64,000 bases of DNA from Streptomyces cyaneochromogenes (GCF_003963535.1 NZ_CP034539.1:3162001-3226000), one strand, 5' to 3'; shown: positions 1 through 8,226, counted from the first letter of the stretch. Program-made: numbers and translations. The notes: a model not told the origin generated them from the sequence alone.

Positions 1-1
1 G

Positions 2-1123
2 GCCCAACTGTGGGCGGGCCGCTTCGATGCCGCCCGCTCGACGCTGTCCGACGCCGTCCGGGCCGCCCAGGGTCCCGCGACGGCCCTCCCCCGGCACGAG
101 GCGCTGAGCCGGCTCGCGCTGATCGACTTCCTGGACGGCCGCCCCGGCCGGGCCGAGTCGCACGCCCGGGACGCGATCGCCGAGGCGGAGCACTCGGGGC
201 TGCCGGTGTCCGACCGGACCGGGGTGGCCCAGCTGGTGCTGGCCGCCGTGGCGATCGACCGGGACGACCTGACGGCCGCGAGGGACCATCTCGACCGGGC
301 GGCGGCCACCTCCGCCGCCTCCCGCGATCCGATCGTGGCCGTGGAGCTGGCGATCCTGCGGTCCCGGCTGCTCTCCGCGCGAGGGGACTCCCGGGCGGCG
401 CTGCGGGCCCTCGACGACATGGCGCGCCGGCCTCTGGTCTCCGCGGAGCCCTCCCCATGGGTGAGCGACCGCATCGCCATGGCCATGGCCGCGGCGCTGC
501 TGGCCGACGGCGATCCGCGGGCCGCGGTGAAGGTCTTCGAGGAGCAGCCGGCGCACGGCCCGGAGAGCCTGGTGGCCGAGGCGCGGGCGCGGGCTGCCGC
601 GGGTGAGAGCGAAGAGGCGCTGCGGATCCTCGACGCCCTCCCCGACCACAGCAGCCGGGGACCGGTCATCGACATGTGGGTCCTGCTGACCCGCGCACAG
701 GCAGTCGACGCGCTCGGCGACTCCGCCGCCGCCGAGAGCCTCCTGCTCAAGGCCCTCGCGGCCGCCCGCCCGCATCACCTGCGACGGCCGTTCCTGGAGG
801 CGGGGCCGTGGGTCAGACGGCTGCTGCTGCACCGGCCCGTGCTCGCCCGGGAGCACGCCTGGCTGACCGGCGCCCTCTCGCGGCCGCCTCTCGACGCGCG
901 ACCGTGGGAGGACTCGCCGAGCCCTCGCCCGGAGCCGCTCAGCGCGCGGGAGCGGGACGTCCTGGAGCGGCTGGCCCAGCTCATGTCCACCGAGGAGATC
1001 GCCGCCGATCTGCATCTGTCGGTCAACACGGTGAAGACCCACCTCAAGAGCATCTACCGCAAGCTCGCCGCCACCCGGCGCGGCGAGGCGGTCCGCCGGG
1101 CCCGCGAACTCGGGCTGCTCTGA
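2..1123 (+). CDS. LuxR-family regulator, C-terminal part (gene enters from the left)
   Basis: The frame is open from base 2, so the start lies before the window; 373 residues are visible. Most of it is Ala/Leu/Arg-rich helical sequence of the TPR-like kind found in large LuxR (LAL/MalT-like) activators. The last ~65 residues (about 937-1120) are a LuxR/GerE helix-turn-helix, with LSARERDVLERLA and SVNTVKTHLKSIYRKL. It should bind DNA as a transcription factor; any N-terminal ATPase or sensor domain is outside the window. A palindrome (1175-1191) follows 50 bp after the stop, ahead of the next gene. Whether this protein binds that palindrome family is unknown. Confidence 0.9.
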   Translation, partial: AQLWAGRFDAARSTLSDAVRAAQGPATALPRHEALSRLALIDFLDGRPGRAESHARDAIAEAEHSGLPVSDRTGVAQLVLAAVAIDRDDLTAARDHLDRAAATSAASRDPIVAVELAILRSRLLSARGDSRAALRALDDMARRPLVSAEPSPWVSDRIAMAMAAALLADGDPRAAVKVFEEQPAHGPESLVAEARARAAAGESEEALRILDALPDHSSRGPVIDMWVLLTRAQAVDALGDSAAAESLLLKALAAARPHHLRRPFLEAGPWVRRLLLHRPVLAREHAWLTGALSRPPLDARPWEDSPSPRPEPLSARERDVLERLAQLMSTEEIAADLHLSVNTVKTHLKSIYRKLAATRRGEAVRRARELGLL

Positions 1124-1174
1124 GCCGCGTCCGCGCTGACCTGGGCTCGCAACCCGCCGGCGGAACCGGGGCTG

Positions 1175-1191
1175 TCACCTCGCGAGGGTGA
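1175..1191. promoter_or_regulatory. TCACC-N7-GGTGA palindrome, copy 1
   Basis: Perfect 5-bp arms around a 7-bp spacer, ending 34 bp before the start of the small gene at 1226. One of five copies in the first 8.3 kb (others at 1950, 3128, 4981 and 8210). Likely a regulator binding site; the binding protein is not known. Confidence 0.55.
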
Positions 1192-1225
1192 TGCCACCGG
1201 TCCCCCGGCCCCGCAGCATGGGGAC

Positions 1226-1423
1226 ATGCTCTACGAGATCCGCATCGACGGGCAGATGTCGAACGAGCTGACCACGGCGTTCCCCGAGTTGGACAGCTTC
1301 GTCGTCCCTCGTCAGACCCTGCTGTACGGCCAGGTCAACGACGAGGCGCATCTGTACGGCCTGTTGATTCGGTTCCAGTCCCTGGGCCTGCATGTGGTGG
1401 AGTTCCGTCAGCTTCCGGAGTGA
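1226..1423 (+). CDS. small hypothetical protein, 65 aa
   Basis: Sequence begins MLYEIRIDGQMSNEL and ends VVEFRQLPE. It is small, soluble and acidic with alternating strand-like segments; there are no membrane segments, cysteines or catalytic motifs. The pattern (a short strand, a helix, then HLYGLLIRFQSLGLHVVEF) fits a compact ferredoxin-like alpha/beta fold, but that is inference. It is preceded by one copy of the TCACC-N7-GGTGA palindrome, so it may belong with the membrane and stress genes that follow. It converges with the next gene over a 15-bp tandem repeat. Confidence 0.75.
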   Translation: MLYEIRIDGQMSNELTTAFPELDSFVVPRQTLLYGQVNDEAHLYGLLIRFQSLGLHVVEFRQLPE

Positions 1424-1460
1424 CGCTCGCCGCAGTGACGCTCGCCGGAGTGACGCTCAG
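1416..1460. repeat. 15-bp tandem repeat, 3 copies
   Basis: Units at 1416-1430, 1431-1445 and 1446-1460 with core AGTGACGCTC. The array carries the stop codon of the plus-strand gene (1421-1423) and that of the minus-strand gene (1457-1459), so it fills the convergent junction. Confidence 0.85.
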
Positions 1461-1873
1461 CCCGCGAGCACCTTCGCCTTGGCCCGCTCGTACTCGGCGT
1501 CGGTGATGTCGCCGTGGTCGTGCAGCCCGGCGAGTTTGGTCAGTTCGTCCGCGTGGGTGGGCCCGGTCGACGGGGCCTCGGCGGCCGCTTCCTGGACGTA
1601 GGAGCGGAACTCCTCCTCCTGCCGCCGCATCTGGCGCACGTCGCGTTCGCCCATGCCGCGGCCGCGGGCGATCAGGTAGACGAAGACGCCGAGGAACGGC
1701 AGCACACAGACGAAGACCGTCCAGCCCGCCTTGCCCCATCCGCCCATGCTGTCGTCCCGGAAGATGTCGCCGAAGATCCGGAACAGCATCACGAACCACA
1801 GAACCCACAGGAAGAACCAGAGCATCGTCAGGAACGCGTTGAGCAGCGGATAGTCGTCCACTGTTTCCTCCAC
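1457..1873 (-). CDS. PLDc_N-like/SHOCT membrane protein (paralogue A)
   Basis: 138 residues. The N-terminal half has two hydrophobic segments (LLNAFLTMLWFFLWVLWFVM and AGWTVFVCVLPFLGVFVYLI) followed by ARGRGMGERD, the usual signature of the PLDc_N membrane domain. The C-terminus, HDHGDITDAEYERAKAKVLA, is a SHOCT domain, a short oligomerisation motif. Start chosen at the ATG before EETVDDYPLLNAFLTML. It is closely similar to the protein at 2637-3038, and the GAP-family gene lies between the two. A TCACC-N7-GGTGG palindrome lies 77 bp upstream. The role is unknown; membrane-stress involvement would be a guess. Confidence 0.85.
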   Translation of the reverse strand: MEETVDDYPLLNAFLTMLWFFLWVLWFVMLFRIFGDIFRDDSMGGWGKAGWTVFVCVLPFLGVFVYLIARGRGMGERDVRQMRRQEEEFRSYVQEAAAEAPSTGPTHADELTKLAGLHDHGDITDAEYERAKAKVLAG

Positions 1874-1949
1874 ATGCCGGCCGCCGTGACGCCACGGCGG
1901 TGCTCGGAGCCTGATGAGTCCACGCTGCGCCCGCCGGGCGGGGAGGGCA

Positions 1950-1966
1950 TCACCCGGAACGGGTGG
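1950..1966. promoter_or_regulatory. TCACC-N7-GGTGG palindrome, copy 2
   Basis: One mismatch in the arms relative to the consensus. It lies 77 bp upstream of the minus-strand SHOCT gene starting at 1873. Confidence 0.5.
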
Positions 1967-2002
1967 GGTGTTCGCGGGGTGCCGCCGGGGCCGGGGCCGC
2001 GC

Positions 2003-2623
2003 TCAGGCGAGGATCAGCACGATGAAGAGCACGCAGACCACGATGTTGATCAGCCAGCTGTGGGTGTCCATCCAGTCCCGTACGTGCGGCATGGCGGCGG
2101 TCGCCCTGTGGTGGAACGCCAGCAGGAACAGCAGCGGGAGCGCGGCGATGAGCACGGTCGCCCCGATGAACGGCAGCGCCTCGGCGAAGTTCGCGTCCGC
2201 CTGGGACAGGTTCGTGCCCACCGTCAGCATGACGATGATGTCCGACGGCATCAGCAGGATGACGAGCAGCCCGACCTTGAGGGCCTTCCTGGCATCCGCC
2301 GACATGAGCGCGCCCAGCCATTTCGGTGGCTGGACGGTCTCCCGCCGGACCCAGTTCTTGATCGCGCCCGCCGCGAGGAGGCCGACCAGCACGTACTGGA
2401 TGATGTTGCCGCTCGACCCGGCGTCGTCGGGATCACCCAGGTCCAGCAGTGAGGCCAGACCCATCGTGATCGCGGTGCCGACGGTGGTGGCGACGGCGAC
2501 GCCGGTGAGGAAGCCGAGCGACACGCGTACTGCTCGCGGGGTCGTGACGAAGATGATGGCCGACATGATCTGCGGGCCGAGCATCATGGTCACGGCCAGG
2601 GGCAGGACGTTCAGTCCGTTCAC
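2003..2623 (-). CDS. GAP-family (Sap-like) integral membrane protein
   Basis: 206 residues with about six hydrophobic segments, including LAVTMMLGPQIMSAIIFV, SLGFLTGVAVATTVGTAITM, IIQYVLVGLLAAGAI and LINIVVCVLFIVLILA. Arrangement and length match the GAP (sulfolipid-1-addressing, Sap-like) family, whose mycobacterial members are linked to lipid export; the substrate here is unknown. GTG start at 2623, only 13 bp after the stop of the SHOCT gene at 2637, so the two are probably co-transcribed. The Shine-Dalgarno is weak, consistent with coupling. Confidence 0.8.
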   Translation of the reverse strand: MNGLNVLPLAVTMMLGPQIMSAIIFVTTPRAVRVSLGFLTGVAVATTVGTAITMGLASLLDLGDPDDAGSSGNIIQYVLVGLLAAGAIKNWVRRETVQPPKWLGALMSADARKALKVGLLVILLMPSDIIVMLTVGTNLSQADANFAEALPFIGATVLIAALPLLFLLAFHHRATAAMPHVRDWMDTHSWLINIVVCVLFIVLILA

Positions 2624-2636
2624 GGCGGCACCCGCG

Positions 2637-3038
2637 TCAGGACGTCAGGACCTTGGACTTGGCCTGTTCGTACTCGCTGTCGGAGATGGCGCCCTTGTCG
2701 TGCAGGGCGGCCAGCTTGCCCAGTTCGTCCGCCTTGGCGCCCGGCGGCTTCGCGGCCGGTGCGGCGGCCTCCTGGACGTAGGCGCGGAACGCCCGCTCAC
2801 GGTCGCGGGCCTGGCGCAGCTCGCGCTCGCCCATGCCGCGCCCGCGGGCGATCAGATAGACGAAGACGCCGAGGAACGGCAGCACGCACACCATCAGCGT
2901 CCAGCCCGCCTTCCCCCAGCCGCTGAGCGTGTCGTCACGGAAGATGTCCACGACCACACGGACCAGCAGCATGATCCACATGACCCACAGGAAGAACCAC
3001 AGCATCGTGAGGAAGACGTCGAGCAGGGGGTAGTCCAT
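2637..3038 (-). CDS. PLDc_N-like/SHOCT membrane protein (paralogue B)
   Basis: 133 residues starting MDYPLLDVFLTMLWFF. I chose the ATG at 3038 rather than the longer open frame to 3131, because GGAGG sits 5-6 bases upstream and the homology with paralogue A starts here. Two membrane segments, the ARGRGMGERE motif and a C-terminal SHOCT domain (HDKGAISDSEYEQAKSKVL). It heads a two-gene operon with the GAP gene. A palindrome copy lies 90 bp upstream and overlaps the stop codon of the preceding gene. Confidence 0.88.
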   Translation of the reverse strand: MDYPLLDVFLTMLWFFLWVMWIMLLVRVVVDIFRDDTLSGWGKAGWTLMVCVLPFLGVFVYLIARGRGMGERELRQARDRERAFRAYVQEAAAPAAKPPGAKADELGKLAALHDKGAISDSEYEQAKSKVLTS

Positions 3039-3127
3039 GGTCGCCTCCGCCGGCCGACTGCCGCGCCCACGGCGCGGCTCGTGGAGTCCCGAGGCCTTCA
3101 CCGTGCGCCGGGCCGTTCCGTCCGGCA

Positions 3128-3144
3128 TCACCCCTCACGGGTGG
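3128..3144. promoter_or_regulatory. TCACC-N7-GGTGG palindrome, copy 3
   Basis: Lies 90 bp upstream of the SHOCT-GAP operon. Its first three bases are also the stop codon of the minus-strand gene 3128-4381. Confidence 0.5.
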
Positions 3145-4381
3145 CCCGCGCCATCTCGACCCGGCCGCCGGCCGCCAGCAGCGCCAGGACCGCCAGGACG
3201 GCGAGCAGGACGAGCGCGAACACCAGGACCGTGACCGTGGTGGGGCGGTTCCAGACCGCGAAGACGAAGGCCAGGACCGCCAGGGCCGACAGGGCGATCG
3301 AGCGTCGGTGGGTCTGTGCCCACACGCCCGCCCGTCCGGCCCGGACCTCGTGCCCGTCGGCCCAGACGGCGACCTTGTCCGCGGTGCGGTCACAGCCGCG
3401 GCGGATCGCCACCGGGAGCCGGCCGGGGCCGACCAGATAGGCGCCGAGGGCGACCACGACGCCGAGCACGATCGCCGTGACCAGGGCGTACTTGAGGAAG
3501 CGCAGCAGCGTGTCGAAGACGGCCGCCGCGGCCGCGTCCGATTGTACGGCGGCCGGGAGATGGTCCAGGTAGAAGCGGCGTACGAGGACCAGGGCGATGA
3601 CCACCAGCAGACAGGCGAAGGCCGCGCCCAGCGCGGTGCGGATCAGTACGCGCCGCCGCCGGCGGGCCAGCAGCACGCCGGCCACGCCGATCAGGACGGT
3701 CAGGACGGGCAGCCAGTAGCCGACCTCGTCCAGCAGATGGGCGCCGTCGCGGATCTTCTCCAGCTCCTCGGACTGGAACAGCACCAGCTGCTTGTCGACG
3801 TCGGGGATCTTCGCCGCGGGCGACAGTCCCGCGTCGACGAGCTCCTTCTTCACCTGCTCGACGAGCGTGCCGACGTCGAGGGTGACCGTGCCGCCCGCGA
3901 CGCCGACGGCGCCCCGGCCCTCACCGGTGAGGGCGTGCACGACGGCGTTGTGGGCCCGTTCGTTGGCGTTGGTCCACACGGTGGCGAAGGCGTCGCCGTG
4001 CACGATCCGCGTGACGACCCTGTTCACCGCGCCGTCCACGGCCGAGTCGATCTGCGGCCCGAGCCCCCGTACGGCGGCGGTGGCCCGGGGCGGCAGCCCC
4101 TGGGAGCTCAGCCAGCCGGCGAGTTCCGCGGCGGCCTGGTCGCCGTCGATACGGACGTCCACGGCCTCCGAGATCCGGTGGACGGCCGCGTCCTGGATGG
4201 CCGGCTCGGTGGCCAGCGGGGCCACCGTGTCCACGTACCGGTCGGTGTCGAGCGCGATGTCGTGCACCCACACCGTGATCAGTGCGACCGGCACGAGGAC
4301 ACAGGTGACCACGATCAGCACCGCGGAGGCCGTGGCCCGGGCGATGCGGCCGGGCGCGGAGGGCTTGTGCGCGGCGCTCAT
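3128..4381 (-). CDS. hypothetical multi-pass membrane protein, 417 aa
   Basis: One N-terminal membrane segment (about 20-40), then a ~180-residue extracytoplasmic region rich in Val/Asp/Ala, then four or more membrane segments (YWLPVLTVLIGVAGVLLA, TALGAAFACLLVVIALVLV, YALVTAIVLGVVVALGAYLV) and a C-terminal pair. The extracytoplasmic region begins TDRYVDTVAPLATEPAIQDA, a pattern recurrent in uncharacterised actinobacterial membrane proteins. No catalytic motif is seen. ATG start at 4381. Downstream on the same strand is the SHOCT-GAP pair. Confidence 0.8.
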   Translation of the reverse strand: MSAAHKPSAPGRIARATASAVLIVVTCVLVPVALITVWVHDIALDTDRYVDTVAPLATEPAIQDAAVHRISEAVDVRIDGDQAAAELAGWLSSQGLPPRATAAVRGLGPQIDSAVDGAVNRVVTRIVHGDAFATVWTNANERAHNAVVHALTGEGRGAVGVAGGTVTLDVGTLVEQVKKELVDAGLSPAAKIPDVDKQLVLFQSEELEKIRDGAHLLDEVGYWLPVLTVLIGVAGVLLARRRRRVLIRTALGAAFACLLVVIALVLVRRFYLDHLPAAVQSDAAAAAVFDTLLRFLKYALVTAIVLGVVVALGAYLVGPGRLPVAIRRGCDRTADKVAVWADGHEVRAGRAGVWAQTHRRSIALSALAVLAFVFAVWNRPTTVTVLVFALVLLAVLAVLALLAAGGRVEMARATREG

Positions 4382-4483
4382 GCGGACTCCAGGTCAGCTA
4401 GGGGCCCCCTCCTCCCCTCCATTGCGTCCGCGCACCGCCGTAAGGGCACGTCGAGCGGGCCCATACGGGCGAGCGGCCCTCGG

Positions 4484-4900
4484 CTAAACGAGTGGGTCCT
4501 TCTTCACCACGCACAGCGCCCAGATGATGAACGCGTACAGCGCGATCAGCGTCAGCGACCAGACCGGGTAGTACGGGATGGACAGGAAGTTGGCGATGAG
4601 CAGCAGTGCCGCGATGCCGATACCGACGACCCTCGCCCACGTCTTCGCCGCGAACAGGCCGAAGCTCACGACCACGGCGATCGCCCCGAACAGCAGCTGG
4701 ATCCAGCCCCAGCTGGTCAGGTCGAACTTGAAGACGTAGTTGGGCGTGGAGACGTAGACGTCGTCCTCGGCGATCGCCATGATCCCCCGGAAGACGTCGA
4801 GGATCCCGGCGATGAACAGCATCACTCCGGCGAACAGCGTCAGGCCGGTGGCGGCTGCCCGCGCCCCCTCTCGATGCTGGGGACGAGCGCTGGTGGCCAT
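4484..4900 (-). CDS. small four-helix membrane protein (DUF7144-like)
   Basis: 138 residues from the ATG at 4900, which has an excellent AAAGGAGG ribosome site. It has four hydrophobic segments, and the conserved middle VSTPNYVFKFDLTSWGWIQL and SIPYYPVWSL are hallmarks of a Streptomyces membrane family I recall as DUF7144. The frame stays open for 1.8 kb upstream opposite the antiporter, but that is a shadow. No function is known. A perfect TCACC-N7-GGTGA palindrome 81 bp upstream is shared with the divergent antiporter gene. Confidence 0.85.
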   Translation of the reverse strand: MATSARPQHREGARAAATGLTLFAGVMLFIAGILDVFRGIMAIAEDDVYVSTPNYVFKFDLTSWGWIQLLFGAIAVVVSFGLFAAKTWARVVGIGIAALLLIANFLSIPYYPVWSLTLIALYAFIIWALCVVKKDPLV

Positions 4901-4980
4901 GGCCGGCCTCCTTTCCTCACCGGGCTGCGGTTGCGCAGCCGTACACCATCGAGCTTGATCCCCGAGGGCCGCGCCCGTCG

Positions 4981-4997
4981 TCACCCCCGGAGGGTGA
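4981..4997. promoter_or_regulatory. TCACC-N7-GGTGA palindrome, copy 4
   Basis: Perfect arms. It lies midway between divergent starts at 4900 (minus, 81 bp away) and 5072 (plus, 75 bp away), so one factor could act on both promoters. Confidence 0.6.
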
Positions 4998-5071
4998 GGT
5001 CGCGCCGACCGCCTTGCTGCTGCCATGGAGCACGGGGACCTGGGGCCCCAGGGTCCGAGGAGGTCGGCGCG

Positions 5072-6382
5072 ATGAGCGATGGTGCCTGGGCCGGGCTGGC
5101 GGTGGCGGGTGTCACCGCCGCCTACGCCCTCGGATCGCGCCGGCTGTCGGCCACGCCGGTCACCTCGGCGATCGTGTTCACGGGGAGCGGTGTCCTGATC
5201 GGTCCCGCCCTCCTCGACGTCGTCGACATCGAGCACTACGCCGCGCCGGTCACGGCGCTGATGGAGGCCGCCCTGACGCTGGTCCTGTTCACCGATGCCA
5301 TGGCCGTACGGCGTCATGACCTGGTCTCGGGCGGTTTCCTGCCCGGTCGGCTGCTCGGTATCGGCCTCCCGCTGTGCATCGCCGCGGGCTGGCTGCTGGC
5401 GTGGCCGCTGCTGCCCGGGCTGACCGTGTGGGAGCTGGCCCTGGTGGGTGCGATCCTCGCACCGACCGACGCCGCCGTGGGCAAATCCGCCATGTCCGAC
5501 CCTGCCGTGCCGCCGCTCGTCCGCCATGGTCTCAACGCGGAGAGCGGTCTGAACGACGGCCTGATACTGCCGTTCTTCGTCGTCTTCGCCGCCGGAGTCC
5601 CCGGCACGTCGTACGCGCAGGAAGGCGTCGCGGGCACCTTCTGGCGCTCTCTGCTGCTCAGCACCGCCCTGGGCCTGCTCGCCGGCGACGTCGGCGGGCG
5701 GCTGCTGCGGGCGGCCCGGGCGCGCGGCTGGGTCGCCCGGGACTGGGGGCAGGTGTACGTGCTCGGCATCGCCGTGGCGTCGTACGAACTGGCCGTCCTC
5801 ACCGAGGGCAGCGGCTTCATCGCGGCCTGGGTCGCCGGGTTCGCCTTCGGACACGCAGCGCGCCGCCACCGCACCTCCGGCAGGCCGCAGGGCCCGGACC
5901 GCACGCCCGAGTTCGCCGAGAACCTGGGCGCGCTGCTGGCGTCGATCAGCCTGATGGTCTTCGGAGCGGTGCTGCTCGGCCCGGCGCTGCAGCACCTGAC
6001 CTGGGAGATCGTCCTGTACGCCGCGCTCAGCCTGACGGTCGTACGGATGGTCCCCGTGGCCGTAGCCCTGGCCGGGAGCGGGCTGCGGTGGCCGACGGTC
6101 GCGTACATCGGCTGGTTCGGACCACGCGGCCTCGCCTCGATCGTCCTGGGGCTGCTCGTGGTCGAGGAGCACGTACCGGGAACCGAGACCCTGGGCCGCG
6201 CGGTCGCCGTCACCGTCGCCCTCAGCATCCTGCTCCAGGGCATCTCGGCAGTGGCACTCGCCCAGCGGTACGGCCGCTGGTACGCACACGCCTCCGCCGC
6301 AGCCGGTGAACGCGGGCTGCGGGAGGGGACGTCCGTGCCGGAAGGGACCCGCGTCCCGCCCTCGGGCCGGTCCGTGCGGTGA
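5072..6382 (+). CDS. cation/proton antiporter (CPA1/NhaP-like)
   Basis: 436 residues. The start at 5072 (MSDGAWAGLAVAG) has GAGGAGG about 8 bases upstream. About twelve membrane segments, with the conserved stretches ALVGAILAPTDAAVGKSAM and NAESGLNDGLILPFFVVF that carry the cation-binding Asp/Asn of monovalent cation:proton antiporters, and a later WFGPRGLASIVLGLL motif. Expected to exchange Na+ or K+ for H+ at the cytoplasmic membrane. Divergent from the DUF7144-like gene across a shared palindrome. The last ~130 bp, including the stop context, reappears twice downstream as a degenerate repeat. Confidence 0.92.
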   Translation: MSDGAWAGLAVAGVTAAYALGSRRLSATPVTSAIVFTGSGVLIGPALLDVVDIEHYAAPVTALMEAALTLVLFTDAMAVRRHDLVSGGFLPGRLLGIGLPLCIAAGWLLAWPLLPGLTVWELALVGAILAPTDAAVGKSAMSDPAVPPLVRHGLNAESGLNDGLILPFFVVFAAGVPGTSYAQEGVAGTFWRSLLLSTALGLLAGDVGGRLLRAARARGWVARDWGQVYVLGIAVASYELAVLTEGSGFIAAWVAGFAFGHAARRHRTSGRPQGPDRTPEFAENLGALLASISLMVFGAVLLGPALQHLTWEIVLYAALSLTVVRMVPVAVALAGSGLRWPTVAYIGWFGPRGLASIVLGLLVVEEHVPGTETLGRAVAVTVALSILLQGISAVALAQRYGRWYAHASAAAGERGLREGTSVPEGTRVPPSGRSVR

Positions 6383-6750
6383 CGGGCGCGCACGGCCGGG
6401 GCGGTCTCGCGGGGGTACGACGGCTGGTACGCGTGGGGCGGCGACGGCGGGCGCGGGCTGCGGAAGGGCGTAGGCACGGGCTGCGGAAGAGTGCAGGCAC
6501 GGGCTGCGGGAGGGCGTATCCGTGTCCTGTGCCCCGGACGAAACCCGCGTCACACCATCAGACCGGCCCGCGCGGTGACAGCCCGCACAGCCGTGGCACC
6601 CGTGCGGCGGTACGACGGCTGTTGGGCGCGGGCCGCCTGGCGGCGGGCGCGGGCTGCGGAAGGGCATGGGCACGGGCTGGGGGAAGGCGTACCCGTGTCC
6701 TGTGCCCCGGACGGGAGCCCCGTCACGCCGTCAGGTCGGTCCGGGCGGTG
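6265..6750. repeat. degenerate ~180-bp tandem repeat, 3 copies, derived from the antiporter 3' end
   Basis: Copy A is the antiporter 3' end (about 6265-6390). Copies B (about 6411-6585) and C (about 6607-6735) follow. Shared blocks in order: a TACG-rich start (GGTACGACGGCTG in B and C), GCGGGCTGCGG, GTGCCCCGGACG in B and C against the diverged GTGCCGGAAGGGA in A, then a (T/C)C(C/G)(G/C)GCGGTGAC block holding the antiporter stop TGA in copy A. Copy C also encodes the last residues of the minus-strand DUF2252 gene. Apart from these copies, 6383-6722 holds no gene. Confidence 0.7.
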
Positions 6751-8159
6751 ACGCGGCCCTCGGACACCGCGTCGGTCAGTGCCTGGTGGTCGCGTTCGTT
6801 CTGGTCGGCGTATGCCTGGGCGAAGTCCACCAGGGCGCGGTCGAAGGTGTCGCCGCGGCCGAGGTAGGCGGCGATGGCGATCGGGTCGCCCGAGCGGGCG
6901 TGTGCGCGGGCCAGGGAGGCGCCGCAGAGGCGGGCGAACAGGCCCAGGGTGGTGGGGTCCATGGTCTCGGGGCGGGCGATGCCCTTCCAGTCGCGCAACT
7001 GCCGTACGTAGAAGTCGCGTTCGCGGCCGTCGATGCCCGTGGCGTGCTTCCAGCCGAGGAAGATGTCGCTGGCGGCCTGCATGAGCCGTTGCCCGGCCAC
7101 CACCCGCTCACCCTGGTTGTCGAACTCGCTGGCGCCGCAATAGGGGGCGAGGACCGAGTCGCCCGCCTCCTTGGCCTGCAGCAGGAGCGGGTCCTCGCCG
7201 TCGCGGCCGATCAGCAGCACGATCCAGCAACGGGTGCCGACGCTGCCGACCCCGACGACCTTGCGCGCCATGTCGGCCACGTGGAAGCGGTTCAGCAGGT
7301 GCCGCCGCTCCGAGGTCAGGGTGTCGGCGTAGCCGGAGATCAGTTCCCGCAGGGTCTGTGCCAGACCCTCGCCCTCCGTGCCGGGCAGCAGCTCCGTGAG
7401 GGGGGTGATCAAGGGGGGATCCGAGATGATCCGGTGCTCGCCGTCCACCACTTGGGTCAGCTTCGCGGCCGCCTGGAGACTCGTCCGGGCCCGGGCTTTC
7501 GCCGATGCCCGCACGGCCCGCTTCTCGTCCCCCTTGCCCAGCGGTTCGGGCAGCAGCTCCGCGATCTGGTCGAAGTCGTCCCGTGCGTACCAGACGTCGA
7601 GGGTGCGCTGTCCGGCGAACTCCCACATCCGCTCCCGGTAGGACGCGACGGCGGCGCGCACCAGGGTGTCGCACCGCTTCGCCGGGAACCCGTTGGCCCG
7701 GCCGGCGATCACCAGGCTCGCGGCGAGCCGTTTGACGTCCCACTCGAAGGGGCCGGGAAGGGTCTCGTCGAAGTCGTTGATGTCGAAGACGAGATGGCGT
7801 TCGGGTGAGGCGAGGAGCCGGAAGTTCAGCAAGTGCGCGTCGCCGCACAGCTGGGCGTACAGCCCGGTGTGCGCACTGGCGCCGAGGTCGGACGCCATGA
7901 TCGCCGCGGCTCCCCGGTAGAAGCGGAACGGCGATTCGAGCATCCGGCCGTACCGGACGGGGACCAGCTCGGACACGCGGGTGGCGGACTGCCGCTCGAT
8001 GACGTCGACGGGGTCCGGCCGTTTCTCGTCGGGCCCGTAGGCGGCGTGGGCGGAGCGGGGCACCCGCGCGCGTGCCTCCTTGCCGAGTGCCGCACGGTCG
8101 GACGGGGAGAGTGCGCCGTCGTGCGTCAGGGAGAGCGGACCGTCGTGCATCGTGGCCAT
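6723..8159 (-). CDS. DUF2252 family protein
   Basis: 478 residues from the ATG at 8159, preceded by AGGAGG at good spacing; the frame upstream to 8336 is shadow. Typical DUF2252 blocks are present: the N-terminal VPVRYGRMLESPFRFYRGAA, LCGDAHLLNFRLLASPER, FDINDFDETLPGPFEWDVKR and a late YVRQLRDWKG. The family has a kinase-like (aminoglycoside-phosphotransferase-like) look, with the GDAHLxNF and FDxNDFDE motifs as possible catalytic and metal positions, but its reaction is unknown. Length is normal. Its last codons lie in repeat copy C. A palindrome copy sits 51 bp upstream. Confidence 0.9.
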   Translation of the reverse strand: MATMHDGPLSLTHDGALSPSDRAALGKEARARVPRSAHAAYGPDEKRPDPVDVIERQSATRVSELVPVRYGRMLESPFRFYRGAAAIMASDLGASAHTGLYAQLCGDAHLLNFRLLASPERHLVFDINDFDETLPGPFEWDVKRLAASLVIAGRANGFPAKRCDTLVRAAVASYRERMWEFAGQRTLDVWYARDDFDQIAELLPEPLGKGDEKRAVRASAKARARTSLQAAAKLTQVVDGEHRIISDPPLITPLTELLPGTEGEGLAQTLRELISGYADTLTSERRHLLNRFHVADMARKVVGVGSVGTRCWIVLLIGRDGEDPLLLQAKEAGDSVLAPYCGASEFDNQGERVVAGQRLMQAASDIFLGWKHATGIDGRERDFYVRQLRDWKGIARPETMDPTTLGLFARLCGASLARAHARSGDPIAIAAYLGRGDTFDRALVDFAQAYADQNERDHQALTDAVSEGRVTARTDLTA

Positions 8160-8209
8160 GACCTGACCTCCTCTGTCCGCATGCTCACCGCCCGGCGCCC
8201 CCGGCGGGA

Positions 8210-8226
8210 TCACCCGGAACAGGTGA
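8210..8226. promoter_or_regulatory. TCACC-N7-GGTGA palindrome, copy 5
   Basis: Perfect arms. Between the divergent DUF2252 (start 8159) and diacylglycerol-kinase-like (start 8261) genes. Confidence 0.6.

Noticed and set aside
4484..6673. 729-residue minus-strand open frame
   Set aside because: Everything above 4900 is antisense to the antiporter; the real gene starts at the ATG at 4900 with a perfect ribosome site.
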